From the NCBI GenBank assembly GCA_012517865.1, contig JAAYUC010000032.1, positions 1 through 41,515 of the forward strand: 41,515 nucleotides of DNA, given 5' to 3'. This document shows positions 1 to 8,152 of the stretch, one piece after another. Position 1 is the first letter of the stretch. Each line of letters starts with the position of its first letter. Under the pieces are notes generated by a model, which was given only the letters and a program-made list of their open reading frames with translations, searched no databases and was not told the origin of the DNA. This DNA comes from Chloroflexota bacterium (lineage in GTDB: Bacteria > Chloroflexota > Anaerolineae > Anaerolineales > Anaerolineaceae). The translations under genes and the position numbers were made by a program.

Positions 1-207
1 ATATCTTATTTCTGCCTTCGAACACCCGCGGAGGGTGCAGGTCAGTTGCTTGTGGGTGTGAATCCTACCGGGGGCATATCTTATTTCTGCCTTCGAACAC
101 CCGCGGAGGGTGCAGGTCAGTTGCTTGTGGGTGTGAATCCTGCCGGGGGCATATCTTATTTCTGCCTTCGAACACCCGCGGAGGGTGCAGGTCAGTTGCT
201 TGTGGGT
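1..207. repeat. 75-bp tandem repeat, about 2.8 copies
   Basis: Copies begin at 1, 76 and 151 with an exact 75-bp period. The first two copies differ by one base in the segment around 67 (taccg against tgccg); the third stays identical until about 207 and then diverges. Each unit carries a short inverted repeat, caccc-gcgga-gggtg. The array is cut by the window's left edge, so the total copy number is unknown. Because 75 is a multiple of three, one frame stays open from 1 to 282 and would encode 25-residue repeats, but there is no start signal or recognisable fold, so I treat it as a DNA repeat first. Function unknown. Confidence 0.85.
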
Positions 208-345
208 TTGCCCCTGCGGGGTACAGGCGAATCCCGCCCAAAGCTGCTCATTCAACAATCACAGGAAGCTGGAGTGCCTTGATAAAAAAGTTACCGCGGA
301 TATTTCGTTCCGTGCCTATCCCATCCAGAACTTCATTATGAACAA
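208..345 (+). other. possible 3' remnant of an unknown coding sequence
   Basis: After the tandem repeat, one plus frame stays open and ends at a TGA near 350 with a protein-like tail (…AYPIQNFIMNNKAA). A second frame ends at 282. Neither has a start codon with a ribosome-binding site inside the window and neither was recognised. It may be the degenerate end of a gene lying to the left, or chance. The following bases to about 410 show nothing clear. Confidence 0.15.
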
Positions 346-415
346 CAAGGCAGCCTGACCCCTTTTACCCTCAGCGGATCTTGCAATAATTGTTCGCAAA
401 ACCCTCTTCATTATT

Positions 416-445
416 TTGCAACACCATTTCATCTGTTGGTATAAT
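416..445 (+). promoter_or_regulatory. sigma70-like promoter of the CBS-ACT gene
   Basis: A perfect -10 hexamer TATAAT lies at 440-445 with a -35-like TTGCAA at 416-421, spacing 18 bp. It sits about 75 bp upstream of the start codon at 519. A good ribosome-binding site, AAGGAG at 507-512, is 6 bp before that ATG. Confidence 0.6.
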
Positions 446-518
446 ACAGATATGCATCATAGTGACAGGTCTGTGAGGACACACAGGGTCATATTCATTT
501 CAGGTTAAGGAGCACAAC

Positions 519-1160
519 ATGATTGTCGGCAAAAGAATGTCATCCCCCATTATCACCGTTCCGCCCAGCATGCCGCTGAATGACGCGGTTACGTTGATGA
601 AAAAAGAAAAAATCCGCCACATGGTCGTCGCGGATAAGAACAAAATGGTCGGTCTGGTAACCCAGAACGACCTGGAAAACGCCCTGCCCTCCAAAGCCAC
701 CTCGCTCAGCGTGTGGGAGCTTAACTATCTGATTGACCGAATCAAAGTATCGGATGTAATGGTAAAAGATGTCATCACCGCCACGGAAGACATGCCGGTG
801 GAAGAAGCTGCCCGCCTGATGGCAGACCACAAGATTAGCTGTCTGCCCGTTCTGCGCGGCGAAGATGTGGTCGGCATCATCACCGAAACGGACCTCTTCC
901 GCCTGTTCCTGGAGCTTTTGGGTGCCCGCGAATACGGCGTGCGCCTTTCCGCCCTGCTGAAGAATGAACCGGGCGCAATTGCCAGGCTCACCCAGGCCAT
1001 TTACGAGGCGGGCGGTGACATTATCGCGATTGGCACATTCACCGGAGAATCGCTTTCCACGGTTGAGATTACCATCAAGGTCCGCGGTTTGGAAGAACAG
1101 AAACTGAAAGAAGTCGTGGAACCGGTGGTCCTCCAGCTGCTGAATCTTTACACAAGTTAG
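519..1160 (+). CDS. CBS-CBS-ACT domain sensor protein (AcuB-like)
   Basis: 213 residues. Two CBS domains occupy about residues 1-55 and 77-131, each with the typical beta-strand-Gly-(I/L)-(I/V)-T-x-x-D-L ending (GLVTQNDL, GIITETDL). An ACT domain fills about 140-213, opening with the classic N-E-P-G-A-(I/L)-A segment. CBS pairs bind adenine nucleotides and ACT domains bind small ligands such as amino acids, so this is a soluble ligand sensor; the architecture matches AcuB-like proteins. The target is unknown. The gene is monocistronic: it has its own promoter, the start is fixed by AAGGAG 6 bp upstream, and an intrinsic terminator lies 90 bp downstream. It points towards the catabolic cluster on the other strand but shows no sequence link to it. 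Confidence 0.85.
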   Translation: MIVGKRMSSPIITVPPSMPLNDAVTLMKKEKIRHMVVADKNKMVGLVTQNDLENALPSKATSLSVWELNYLIDRIKVSDVMVKDVITATEDMPVEEAARLMADHKISCLPVLRGEDVVGIITETDLFRLFLELLGAREYGVRLSALLKNEPGAIARLTQAIYEAGGDIIAIGTFTGESLSTVEITIKVRGLEEQKLKEVVEPVVLQLLNLYTS

Positions 1161-1250
1161 CTTGCGTGGTTCCTTTCAGGGAAATGACAAGCGCCTCTGC
1201 TGCGCCGCGGACAGCCACAGAGTGTCTTTGTTTACTTAACTGTGTAAATT

Positions 1251-1285
1251 AGACCTGCCGCCTGGCAGGTCTTCAATTTTTCTCT
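1251..1285 (+). terminator. intrinsic terminator after the CBS-ACT gene
   Basis: Perfect 9-bp stem (agacctgcc 1251-1259 with ggcaggtct 1264-1272), 4-base loop, then a T-rich tract. It lies between two convergent genes. On the minus strand the same hairpin is 55 bp after the IclR gene but lacks a good U tract. Confidence 0.8.
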
Positions 1286-1324
1286 TCTATTTTTTCTACG
1301 CGTAATTTCCGCACTTTTTGGCTT

Positions 1325-2128
1325 CTAAAGATTTGGAACCAACTTCAGCATATTGTTTAGTTCTTTGGCCAGCTCGACCAATTCTTCGCCAATGGACTGA
1401 AGTTTTCCGCACTCCAGGCGAAAAGCCGGGCCGGCAATCGCCAGCGACGCGATTGGCTTTCCATCCGCGCGGAACAACGGCACCCCCACCGCGTGAATTC
1501 CTGTTTCCAGACCTTCGCAATCGACGGAGTACCCGCGCTGGCGGGTCGCGCGCAAATCCTCAAGGAAAGCTTCCGAGGTAGGCACAACATTCGGACGGAA
1601 GCTCGTGTTAGTGCTTTGCAGAATCCGCAGCGCTTCGGATTCCGGTATCCAGGCCAAAATGGCTTTGCCAGAGGCGGTGCTGAATGCCGGCAAGCGCTGC
1701 CCCATCGAGGACGCCAGCTTCACCCGCTGCGGGCTCTGGATAACATCCAAAAACAGGACTTCATCTTTATCCAGAATTGCCAGGTCGATGGTCTCGCGAT
1801 ATTTTTCGTTCAACTTGCGCATAAACGGCAGCGCAATTTGCCGGACCCCGATTTCTTCCTGGCTCAGGTAAGCCATCTGGAGCAGGCGGTAGCCAAGGCG
1901 GTAAATGCCGGTTTCGGGGTCTCTGCGCACAAAATCGCGCCTTTCCAGGGTCGCCAGCAGCCGGTGAACGGTGCTTTTGTGTATTCCGATCTGCTCAGAG
2001 ATTTGGGTCATGTTCAAGGCCGGTGTCTGTGCTGTAAAACACAGCAGCACATCCAGCGCCCTATCCACTGCCCGCACTGAATTGCTGCCGTCACTGCCTG
2101 TTTCTTCCTGGTTTATTAAAGGGTCCAT
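1325..2128 (-). CDS. IclR-family transcriptional regulator
   Basis: 267 residues, normal length for the family. An N-terminal winged helix-turn-helix spans about 17-80 (the segment with IGIHKSTVHRLLATL is the recognition helix) and the C-terminal IclR ligand-binding domain about 95-262 (SSMGQRLPAFSTASGKAILA is the usual entry motif). IclR proteins bind small aromatic or carboxylic acids and usually act as repressors of adjacent catabolic genes. It is the last gene of the minus-strand run, behind the alpha/beta hydrolase, and is the best candidate controller of the whole 1.3-20.2 kb locus. Its own upstream region carries GTTTCAT/ATGAAA half-sites (2151-2179) that resemble the motif in the main divergent control region. 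No strong ribosome-binding site precedes the chosen ATG. Confidence 0.9.
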   Translation of the reverse strand: MDPLINQEETGSDGSNSVRAVDRALDVLLCFTAQTPALNMTQISEQIGIHKSTVHRLLATLERRDFVRRDPETGIYRLGYRLLQMAYLSQEEIGVRQIALPFMRKLNEKYRETIDLAILDKDEVLFLDVIQSPQRVKLASSMGQRLPAFSTASGKAILAWIPESEALRILQSTNTSFRPNVVPTSEAFLEDLRATRQRGYSVDCEGLETGIHAVGVPLFRADGKPIASLAIAGPAFRLECGKLQSIGEELVELAKELNNMLKLVPNL

Positions 2129-2150
2129 AATAACCGCCGAAAATGGGTTA

Positions 2151-2179
2151 GTTTCATCCTATGAAATATACCATGAAAC
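2151..2179. promoter_or_regulatory. half-site cluster upstream of the IclR gene
   Basis: GTTTCAT (2151-2157), ATGAAA (2161-2166) and ATGAAAC (2173-2179) form inverted and direct repeats just upstream of the regulator gene. The same 7-mer occurs in the divergent control region at 12867-12873 and 12896-12902. I infer an autoregulatory IclR site; the half-site arrangement differs from the sites at 12.9-13.05 kb. Confidence 0.4.
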
Positions 2180-2215
2180 TTCTTATGTATTAATCAAAGA
2201 AAACCTTCCGGATTG

Positions 2216-3175
2216 TTATTTTTTCAGGTATTTATCCAGAAAGGCGTACACAATTTCCAGATTCTCATCGGACTCGAAATATGGGTCTGCGTGCACAATA
2301 TGATTCATAAAGACATCCAGGTGCACTTTTTCTTTGCCGGCAATTTGCTCCAGTGCGGCAGCAAACTTAATCGACTGCTGAACCGGAACAACCGGGTCGT
2401 GGTATCCGTGTTGAATCAGGAAGTACGGCACATCCGGGTGGATGTATGCCGCTGGGCTGGCTTTCCAAACCAGTTCGGGAACTGTGGTAATCTGGGCGCC
2501 CAACAGGCACGATTCCGGCGATTCTGGCAGTGAATGGTCGCAGGGACCGTTGCCGGTTTCCGCCAGCATGGCATCCATCTCTAAAAAACTGTAGGTCGGG
2601 CCAAACCAATCCACCACCGCGGAGACTCGCGTATTTTCGGTTTCGTTGCCGGTGGAAAAATCTTCAAGCTCTCTCACTCCTTCAGAGGTCGCCAGGAGCG
2701 CTGCCAGATGACCGCCAGCCGACCCACCCCACAGCGCAATGCGGGTTTTATCCAGGTGATATGTATAGGCATGGGCTTTGATAAACCGCAGCGCTGACTT
2801 GCAGTCAAATATCTGCGCCGGGAAGATGGCTTCCTGGCTCAGGCGGTAATTGATGCTCACCACAGCGTAACCGCGGTAAATTCCTTTCAGCATCGGCAGC
2901 AGCTGCTCATCGCGCTTATCGCATATCTTCCATGCTCCGCCGTGAATGACAAAAATCACCGGGAATGGGCCCTCCCCCTCATCAGGCAGGAAGATGTCCA
3001 GCTTCTGAGTCTCCGATTGGCGCGCGTATGGTATATCCAACCACTGTCTTTTTACGAAGCTGGTATCCAGAATGGGCGGTGGCACTCCGGGGTCCGCTTT
3101 GGAAATCGGAGAATGTGCTTGCGCGTCCGGCTTTTGAGAGTTCTGGTTCTCTGGTCTCATTGGTTCATTTGTCAT
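2216..3175 (-). CDS. alpha/beta hydrolase, BD-FAE/HSL-like esterase
   Basis: 319 residues from the chosen start. Oxyanion-hole HGG at 78-80, nucleophile Ser152 in GGSAGG, acid Asp260 (HGYHDP) and His295 (HIVHADP) form a complete catalytic triad of the carboxylesterase/hormone-sensitive-lipase type. No signal peptide, so it is probably cytoplasmic and hydrolyses an ester, amide or formamide-like bond in a small molecule. An upstream in-frame ATG at 3217 is less likely: the ATG at 3175 has GGGAG about 8 bp upstream and the extra residues look non-conserved. It lies between the binding-protein gene and the IclR gene on the same strand. The substrate is not evident; kynurenine-formamidase-like activity is one possibility. 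Confidence 0.85.
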   Translation of the reverse strand: MTNEPMRPENQNSQKPDAQAHSPISKADPGVPPPILDTSFVKRQWLDIPYARQSETQKLDIFLPDEGEGPFPVIFVIHGGAWKICDKRDEQLLPMLKGIYRGYAVVSINYRLSQEAIFPAQIFDCKSALRFIKAHAYTYHLDKTRIALWGGSAGGHLAALLATSEGVRELEDFSTGNETENTRVSAVVDWFGPTYSFLEMDAMLAETGNGPCDHSLPESPESCLLGAQITTVPELVWKASPAAYIHPDVPYFLIQHGYHDPVVPVQQSIKFAAALEQIAGKEKVHLDVFMNHIVHADPYFESDENLEIVYAFLDKYLKK

Positions 3176-3332
3176 CGTCACACTCCCGATTCCAGTTTTG
3201 GCATTGCAAAAAAACACAGCCTGTTTGTTGAAATCACGCCGCGTTCATGTCAGATGGGACAGACCCGGATTGTGTTTCTCGGCAGCTGTAAGTATTCGTT
3301 AAATTAATACGCAAAGCTTTCGCCCCACGCTG

Positions 3333-3387
3333 ACAGCGCTGGTGGTTCCCCCTAAGAGTTGGTCAAGACGGAACCACCAGACGCTGT
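3333..3387. repeat. long imperfect inverted repeat between hydrolase and binding-protein genes
   Basis: The arm 3333-3349 pairs with 3370-3387 over 17 bp with one bulged base, around a 20-base loop. Neither side is followed by a T run, so it is not a standard intrinsic terminator. On the minus strand it lies about 90 bp after the binding-protein stop codon and could protect the 3' end of that message or separate it from the hydrolase message. The rest of 3176-3474 shows nothing else clear. Confidence 0.7.
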
Positions 3388-3474
3388 GTACAGTTCGTTC
3401 TTCGGGTTATCTTTCGCCGTTAGTCACATTTATTGAATTAGAAAAGCGAAAGACCTATTCCCCGGTTAATCAAT

Positions 3475-4788
3475 TTAGCGATCTTCAAAAGCCGGCGCCG
3501 GGTAAATCAATGGGGCTGTGGCATGCTCAGCCGGCCACACCAGCTCCATCTTTCCGTTCTGCCACTGAATCAGCGGGTCCAGCACATTACCGGTGCCGTC
3601 CGCGTTAAAGGTCACCTTGCCAATGACAGTGGAAAATTCGCCGGAAGCGATTGTGTCGCGAATGACATCGCGGTCCAGCGTTCCAGCCTTCTCAATCGCC
3701 TGGGCGAGAATCTGCACGCAGGCGTAAGCCGGACCAGTCAGCAGGTCCGCCGGGCGGCCGTAGAGTTCTTCATAGCGGGCATTCAGTTTGTCCACGCCTT
3801 CGAACTTGGCTCCGTGGTGCCAACCGGGGAAGATGGTTACATATTCGCCGATTTTGCCCAGGGATTCGCCCCAGTTCACGCCTTCAGGCGCGCGGATGAC
3901 GAGCGAGAATTTTGGCGTCCATCCCAATTCGGCCATAGTCTTGAACATACCACTGCCGTCCGGGAAAATGGGGAGTGTCAGCAGCATTTCCGCTCCGGCC
4001 GCTTTGGCTTTCTGAATCGCGGCAGTCCAGTCGTTCACACCGACCGGGTTCTCTTCGTACACTACGATTTCATAACCGTACTCCGGCGCGCGCTCTTTCA
4101 CCAGGCCGCCCCATTCTTTGCCCCAGTCATCGTTGTAGGCGAAGACTGCCACCTTGGTCGGACGTTCGCCTTCGGGAATGGCTTCATTCAGGATTTTGAA
4201 AACGTCCTCGGTCTGGTTGGGAGATTTGGGGAATGGCGAGAACAGGTACTTGTAACCCTGCTGGTGGATTTTGTAGAGGGCGAAGGAAATGCCCAGATAC
4301 GGAACTTTGTTCTTTTCAGCTATCGGGATAGACGCGGCATGCATCGAGCTTCCGCCGCCGCCCAGATAAGCCGTCAGTTCGTGCTCCGAGAACAAAGTTT
4401 CCATCTTGCTGACAGCCTTTGTCGGGTCTGATTCGTCGTCATAATATGTCAGACGCAGAGGGATTTTTGTGTTGTATTCTTTAACAAACACGCCGCCTTC
4501 AGCGTTAATGTGCTCCACCGCGATCTGGTAGCCAGGCAGAATCAGGTTGCCAAGCGAGCCAAAGTTGCCGGTCAGGCTGATGGACGATCCCAGCTCAATA
4601 AATTCAGGCGCGGGCGGATAAGTTGCTTCCTCTGTGACAGCAGGAGCTTCGGTTTCGGCCGGTGCTTCGGTCGCGGGGGCTTCTGTCACCACTGGGGCTT
4701 CCGTCTCAACTGCCTTGGGTGCGCAACTAGTTGCCATTAAGCTCACCAGGAGCAAAATCACCAAGGCAACTCCAAATTTCGATTTCAT
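3475..4788 (-). CDS. LivK/Type-1 periplasmic-binding lipoprotein (ABC importer)
   Basis: 437 residues. A lipoprotein signal peptide ends at Cys22 (MATSC), followed by a low-complexity Thr/Glu/Ala/Pro linker to about residue 55 and a type-1 periplasmic-binding fold resembling LivJ/LivK (opening segment …ISLTGNFGSLGNLILPGYQIAVE). It would capture the substrate outside the membrane and hand it to the LivHM permease. Members bind branched-chain amino acids but also amides, urea and aromatic acids, so the ligand is open. The start has a perfect AGGAGGT 6 bp upstream. It is the distal gene of the transporter block, 97 bp after livM. Repeated TEAP linkers of this kind are common in Anaerolineae lipoproteins. 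Confidence 0.92.
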   Translation of the reverse strand: MKSKFGVALVILLLVSLMATSCAPKAVETEAPVVTEAPATEAPAETEAPAVTEEATYPPAPEFIELGSSISLTGNFGSLGNLILPGYQIAVEHINAEGGVFVKEYNTKIPLRLTYYDDESDPTKAVSKMETLFSEHELTAYLGGGGSSMHAASIPIAEKNKVPYLGISFALYKIHQQGYKYLFSPFPKSPNQTEDVFKILNEAIPEGERPTKVAVFAYNDDWGKEWGGLVKERAPEYGYEIVVYEENPVGVNDWTAAIQKAKAAGAEMLLTLPIFPDGSGMFKTMAELGWTPKFSLVIRAPEGVNWGESLGKIGEYVTIFPGWHHGAKFEGVDKLNARYEELYGRPADLLTGPAYACVQILAQAIEKAGTLDRDVIRDTIASGEFSTVIGKVTFNADGTGNVLDPLIQWQNGKMELVWPAEHATAPLIYPAPAFEDR

Positions 4789-4885
4789 TCTGAACCTCCT
4801 TTGTAACTCTTGCCAATGTTTCAGATGTGTTGACCAGGATTAAGTTTCAATGCATAGGCAGCCTCCTGTGATAGGAAAGTCTCGG

Positions 4886-5836
4886 CTAAGGGTGAGATAA
4901 TTCAGCCATACTCTCCCGTTTCTTTTGTTGTTTATCTTTAATCCGCTTCCACAGGCCCATAAAACCGCCGGGCAGGAAGAGAACAACGAGAATGAAGAGA
5001 ATCCCAAAAACGGTGGGGTGAAATTCCGCCAGATTTAATGACAGAACTTCTTTGAGCACCACAAAGAATATCGCGCCGATAATCGGGCCAAGAATGGTTC
5101 CTGTTCCGCCTATGTAGGCCATCATGGTGGAGTCCAATGTCCAAATCGGGCTGAACGGATATTGCGGATAATAACCAATCTGGAAAAAGGCAAAGGCTCC
5201 GCCAGCCAGACCGGCAAGGAACGCGCTTAAAACCAACGCCAGGAGCTTGTGCTGGAAAGCATTCACTCCCAGAGATTCCGCCGCGTCTTCCTGTTCCCGC
5301 ACAGCCATCATGCCCAGCCCCCAACGAGAGTTCGCGACCAGGGTGGCGGCCAAAACCGTTATCAGGGCGACGGCCAAAAAGAGATAATAGCGCGTGACCA
5401 GTGTATAAGAAATTAAGTCCTGAACAGGCATCGAGGAAATCTGCGGGAAAAGATTGCCAACCGTGGCATAAAGAATCTGCCCCAGGGCAAGCGTCCCAAT
5501 CGTGAAGTACGCTCCCCGCAGCTTGAAGGCGGGTGAACCAATCAGAAGCGCGAAAGCAATCGCGAGCAGGCCGCCAACCAACATTGCCAGGAGAATATTC
5601 CAGCCCGCGAACCAAAGCAAACGCGTCGCGATGGCCCCTAGTCCAAAGAATGCGGAGTGACCCAGATTTACCTGCCCTGTGTAACCTCCAAGAATGTTCC
5701 AGGAGGAGGCCAGCGAGACATAGAGCAAAATCATGCACAGGTAGGTCAGCAGACTGTCTTTTTTCACAAAGAGCGGAACCGCGGCCAGGGCGGCTGTGAC
5801 GACGAGGGCGATGACGAACGAAAGATTCTTTTTCAT
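4886..5836 (-). CDS. branched-chain-type ABC permease LivM
   Basis: 316 residues, polytopic, with about eight to ten hydrophobic segments. The LivM-type signature region GYTGQVNLGHSAFFGLGA lies near residue 50, and the cytoplasmic loop that contacts the ATPases (GLGMMAVREQEDAAESLGVN) near 175-195. It forms the membrane channel with LivH. The start codon overlaps the livH stop by 4 bp (ATGA) and is preceded by AAGGAGG, so the two subunits are translationally coupled. Confidence 0.93.
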   Translation of the reverse strand: MKKNLSFVIALVVTAALAAVPLFVKKDSLLTYLCMILLYVSLASSWNILGGYTGQVNLGHSAFFGLGAIATRLLWFAGWNILLAMLVGGLLAIAFALLIGSPAFKLRGAYFTIGTLALGQILYATVGNLFPQISSMPVQDLISYTLVTRYYLFLAVALITVLAATLVANSRWGLGMMAVREQEDAAESLGVNAFQHKLLALVLSAFLAGLAGGAFAFFQIGYYPQYPFSPIWTLDSTMMAYIGGTGTILGPIIGAIFFVVLKEVLSLNLAEFHPTVFGILFILVVLFLPGGFMGLWKRIKDKQQKKRESMAELSHP

Positions 5837-6720
5837 CTGTCGCCCTCCTTGGTGCCAAATAATCCCTGCGGACGGAAGATAAGTATTATCAGGAAGAGCA
5901 GTAAACCCGCGATTAATCGGTAATTGCCTCCGATAAAGAATGCCGTCGCGGATTCCGTTACGCCAAGGATGATGCCTCCCACAAAGGTGCCTATCATGCT
6001 GCCCAGCCCGCCGAGGACCATCACAACCATGCTCTTGAGCGTCCAGTTCAAGCCCATGGATGGGTCAATTGAGTAGCAGATGCTGACCAGGGTTCCGGCC
6101 ACGCCCGCCAGAGCACAGCCAATCACAAAAGCGAGGAGATAGACCCGGTGAATGTTAATTCCCATCAATGAGGCAGACTGCCAATCTTCCACTGTCGCGC
6201 GTATGGCTTTGCCGGTGAAAGTCTTCTTCAGGAAAATTTGCAGAGAAATCAGCGCCACCACCGAAATTGCCAGACTGATGAGCCGGACCGCGGGCAGTCG
6301 CAGCCCCGCCAGCTCAAAGGAAAGCCCGGAGTAAGCTGTCGTTATGGAGCGGTCGTCCGCTGTCCACAAGCGCAGGGCGACATTCTGCAAAATGGTGGAA
6401 AGCCCAAAGCCCACCAGGAGCGAGTTTTGGATTTTCTTTTCCACCTCCAGTTTTATCAGTCGGGAGAAAATCAGGCGGTAGAAAATAAAGCCAATCAGCA
6501 GAAGGAAAATAATGGTCAGCGGTATGGAGAGGAAGGGATCGATTTTCAGGAGTTTAAACACCCAAAAACTGGCGTAACCGCCCAGCATGAGCAGCTCGCC
6601 GTGAGAAACATTCAAGAACTTTGAAACGCCAAAGACCAGAGAAAGGCCAACAGCGGCCAATCCGTACAGCGCTCCTATCAAGATTCCGTAAATTATGTTT
6701 TGTGCCAGTGGTTGAAGCAT
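5833..6720 (-). CDS. branched-chain-type ABC permease LivH
   Basis: 295 residues with multiple membrane spans. The LivH signature GLAAVGLSLVFGVSKFLNVSHG is near the N-terminus, and the coupling-helix loop with AIRATVEDWQSASLMGIN is at about 175-190. It pairs with LivM. It starts 12 bp after livF with AGAGG 6 bp upstream of the ATG and ends in a 4-bp overlap with livM. Length and fold are normal. Confidence 0.93.
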   Translation of the reverse strand: MLQPLAQNIIYGILIGALYGLAAVGLSLVFGVSKFLNVSHGELLMLGGYASFWVFKLLKIDPFLSIPLTIIFLLLIGFIFYRLIFSRLIKLEVEKKIQNSLLVGFGLSTILQNVALRLWTADDRSITTAYSGLSFELAGLRLPAVRLISLAISVVALISLQIFLKKTFTGKAIRATVEDWQSASLMGINIHRVYLLAFVIGCALAGVAGTLVSICYSIDPSMGLNWTLKSMVVMVLGGLGSMIGTFVGGIILGVTESATAFFIGGNYRLIAGLLLFLIILIFRPQGLFGTKEGDR

Positions 6721-6732
6721 GGTGTCCTCTCG

Positions 6733-7434
6733 TTAGCCCAGATAAGCGCTGCGCACAGATTCATAAGAAAGCAAGGCCTCGCCGGACCCTTCTCCGACGA
6801 TTCTGCCGTTTTCAATCACGTAAGCTCTGTCAGCTAGTTCCAGAGCCGCGCGGACGTTTTGTTCCACCAACAGGATCGTGACACCCTGCTTGTTGATGCC
6901 CTTCACCATCTCAAAAATCGCGTCGACCAAAATCGGCGCCAACCCGAAGGATGGTTCATCCAGCATCAACAGTTTTGGCTTGGACATCATCGCGCGCCCT
7001 ATGGCTAGCATTTGCCTTTCGCCGCCGCTCAAGGTGCCGGCGCGCTGATTTAACCGTTCCTTCAGCCTGGGAAAGGTTTTGAACACATGCTCCATCGTCT
7101 CAAATCGTTCTTTGCGCGCCCGGGACCCATAAGCGCCTAATTCAAGGTTCTCCAAGACGGTCATGCCAGCAAAAACCCGGCCGCCTTCCATCACCATCGA
7201 GACCCCCAAATCCACGATTTTATCGGGCGGGACCTTCAGCAAATCGTGGCCGTCAAATGTGATGCTCCCTTTGGCGGGCCTGAGCAGGCCGGTGATGGAC
7301 TGCAGTGTGGTTGTCTTTCCCGCGCCATTCGGGCCAATCAAAGAAACCATTTCCCCTTCGCGGACCTCCAGGGAAATGCCCCATAAGGCCTGTAAATCCC
7401 CATAAAACGTATCAATTTCTGTGAGTTTAAGCAT
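6733..7434 (-). CDS. branched-chain-type ABC ATPase LivF
   Basis: 233 residues from the chosen start, the normal LivF size. Walker A GPNGAGKT at about 34-41, ABC signature LSGGERQM, Walker B LLMLDEP followed by SFGLAP, and the switch His is replaced in the usual LivF way by VEQNV. It energises the LivHM permease with LivG. An upstream in-frame start at 7458 would add eight residues; I prefer 7434, which overlaps the livG stop by 8 bp and removes a non-conserved extension. Confidence 0.93.
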   Translation of the reverse strand: MLKLTEIDTFYGDLQALWGISLEVREGEMVSLIGPNGAGKTTTLQSITGLLRPAKGSITFDGHDLLKVPPDKIVDLGVSMVMEGGRVFAGMTVLENLELGAYGSRARKERFETMEHVFKTFPRLKERLNQRAGTLSGGERQMLAIGRAMMSKPKLLMLDEPSFGLAPILVDAIFEMVKGINKQGVTILLVEQNVRAALELADRAYVIENGRIVGEGSGEALLSYESVRSAYLG

Positions 7435-8152
7435 GGCTTTTCCCCAGGTAAACATCAATCACACGCGGGTCATACATGATTTCCTGCGCGGTCCCTTCAG
7501 CAACCTTCTCGCCCATGTTTAAGACAATGATGCGGTCCGAGAGCCCCATAATGGCTTTAACAATATGCTCAACGATCAGGATGGTAATACCCGAAGCTCT
7601 GATTTCGCGAATAGTTTCCATGGCTTCATCAGCTTCAGCGTGGTTCAAGCCGGCCATCAGCTCGTCAAGCAAAAGGAGTTTGGGCTTGGCTGCCAACGCG
7701 CGCGCCAACTCCAGGCGCTTGCGCTGCATCAAGGTCATATCCTTGGCCAATACATAGGCTCTGCTCCGCAAACCGACTTTTTCAAGAATTGAAAACGAGT
7801 CTTCTTCCGCGAGTTTCAGATTCATGGTGGCTTCTTTCCCAAAAGTCCTGCCAATCATCACATTTTGAACCGCGGTAAGATTTAAGAAGGGTTTGACCAG
7901 TTGGAAGGTGCGCGCGATGCCATTCCCGCACATGCTGCAGCGAGGGCTGCCAGCTATCTCCTTGCCATCAAACATGATTGAACCGCTGTCCGGTTTTAGA
8001 AAACCGGTGAGCAAATTCAGCGTGGTGGTTTTTCCGGAGCCATTCGGACCTATCAGCCCGACGATTTCGCCGCTTTGTATTGAAAAATCCACATTATTAA
8101 CTGCTTTTAATCCCCCAAAGGCTTTATTGAGCTTTTCGACTTGTAATAGCAT
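7427..8152 (-). CDS. branched-chain-type ABC ATPase LivG
   Basis: 241 residues from the ATG at 8152, which has AAGGAG about 5 bp upstream; the longer in-frame start at 8173 would put this ribosome-binding site inside the gene. Walker A GPNGSGKT and Walker B LLLLDELMAGLN are intact. The ABC signature is degenerate, reading MTLMQRKRLE where LivG proteins normally show L-S-x-G-Q-x-K-R-L-E. The Glu after the Walker B Asp is present. It is the first gene of the transporter block. Confidence 0.92.
   Translation of the reverse strand: MLLQVEKLNKAFGGLKAVNNVDFSIQSGEIVGLIGPNGSGKTTTLNLLTGFLKPDSGSIMFDGKEIAGSPRCSMCGNGIARTFQLVKPFLNLTAVQNVMIGRTFGKEATMNLKLAEEDSFSILEKVGLRSRAYVLAKDMTLMQRKRLELARALAAKPKLLLLDELMAGLNHAEADEAMETIREIRASGITILIVEHIVKAIMGLSDRIIVLNMGEKVAEGTAQEIMYDPRVIDVYLGKSHA

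Noticed and set aside
1..207. CRISPR array
   Set aside because: The whole 75-bp unit repeats; there are no variable spacers between conserved repeats.
46..282. Open frame over the tandem repeat as a gene
   Set aside because: It starts at a TTG without a ribosome-binding site, exists only because the repeat length is divisible by three, and matches no known fold.
3333..3387. Intrinsic terminator for the binding-protein gene
   Set aside because: The stem is long but has no T tract on either strand and a 20-base loop.
3523..4431. 302-codon plus-strand frame opposite the binding-protein gene
   Set aside because: It is fully antisense to a clear LivK-like gene with a signal peptide and perfect ribosome-binding site; the frame is open because of GC-rich codon bias.
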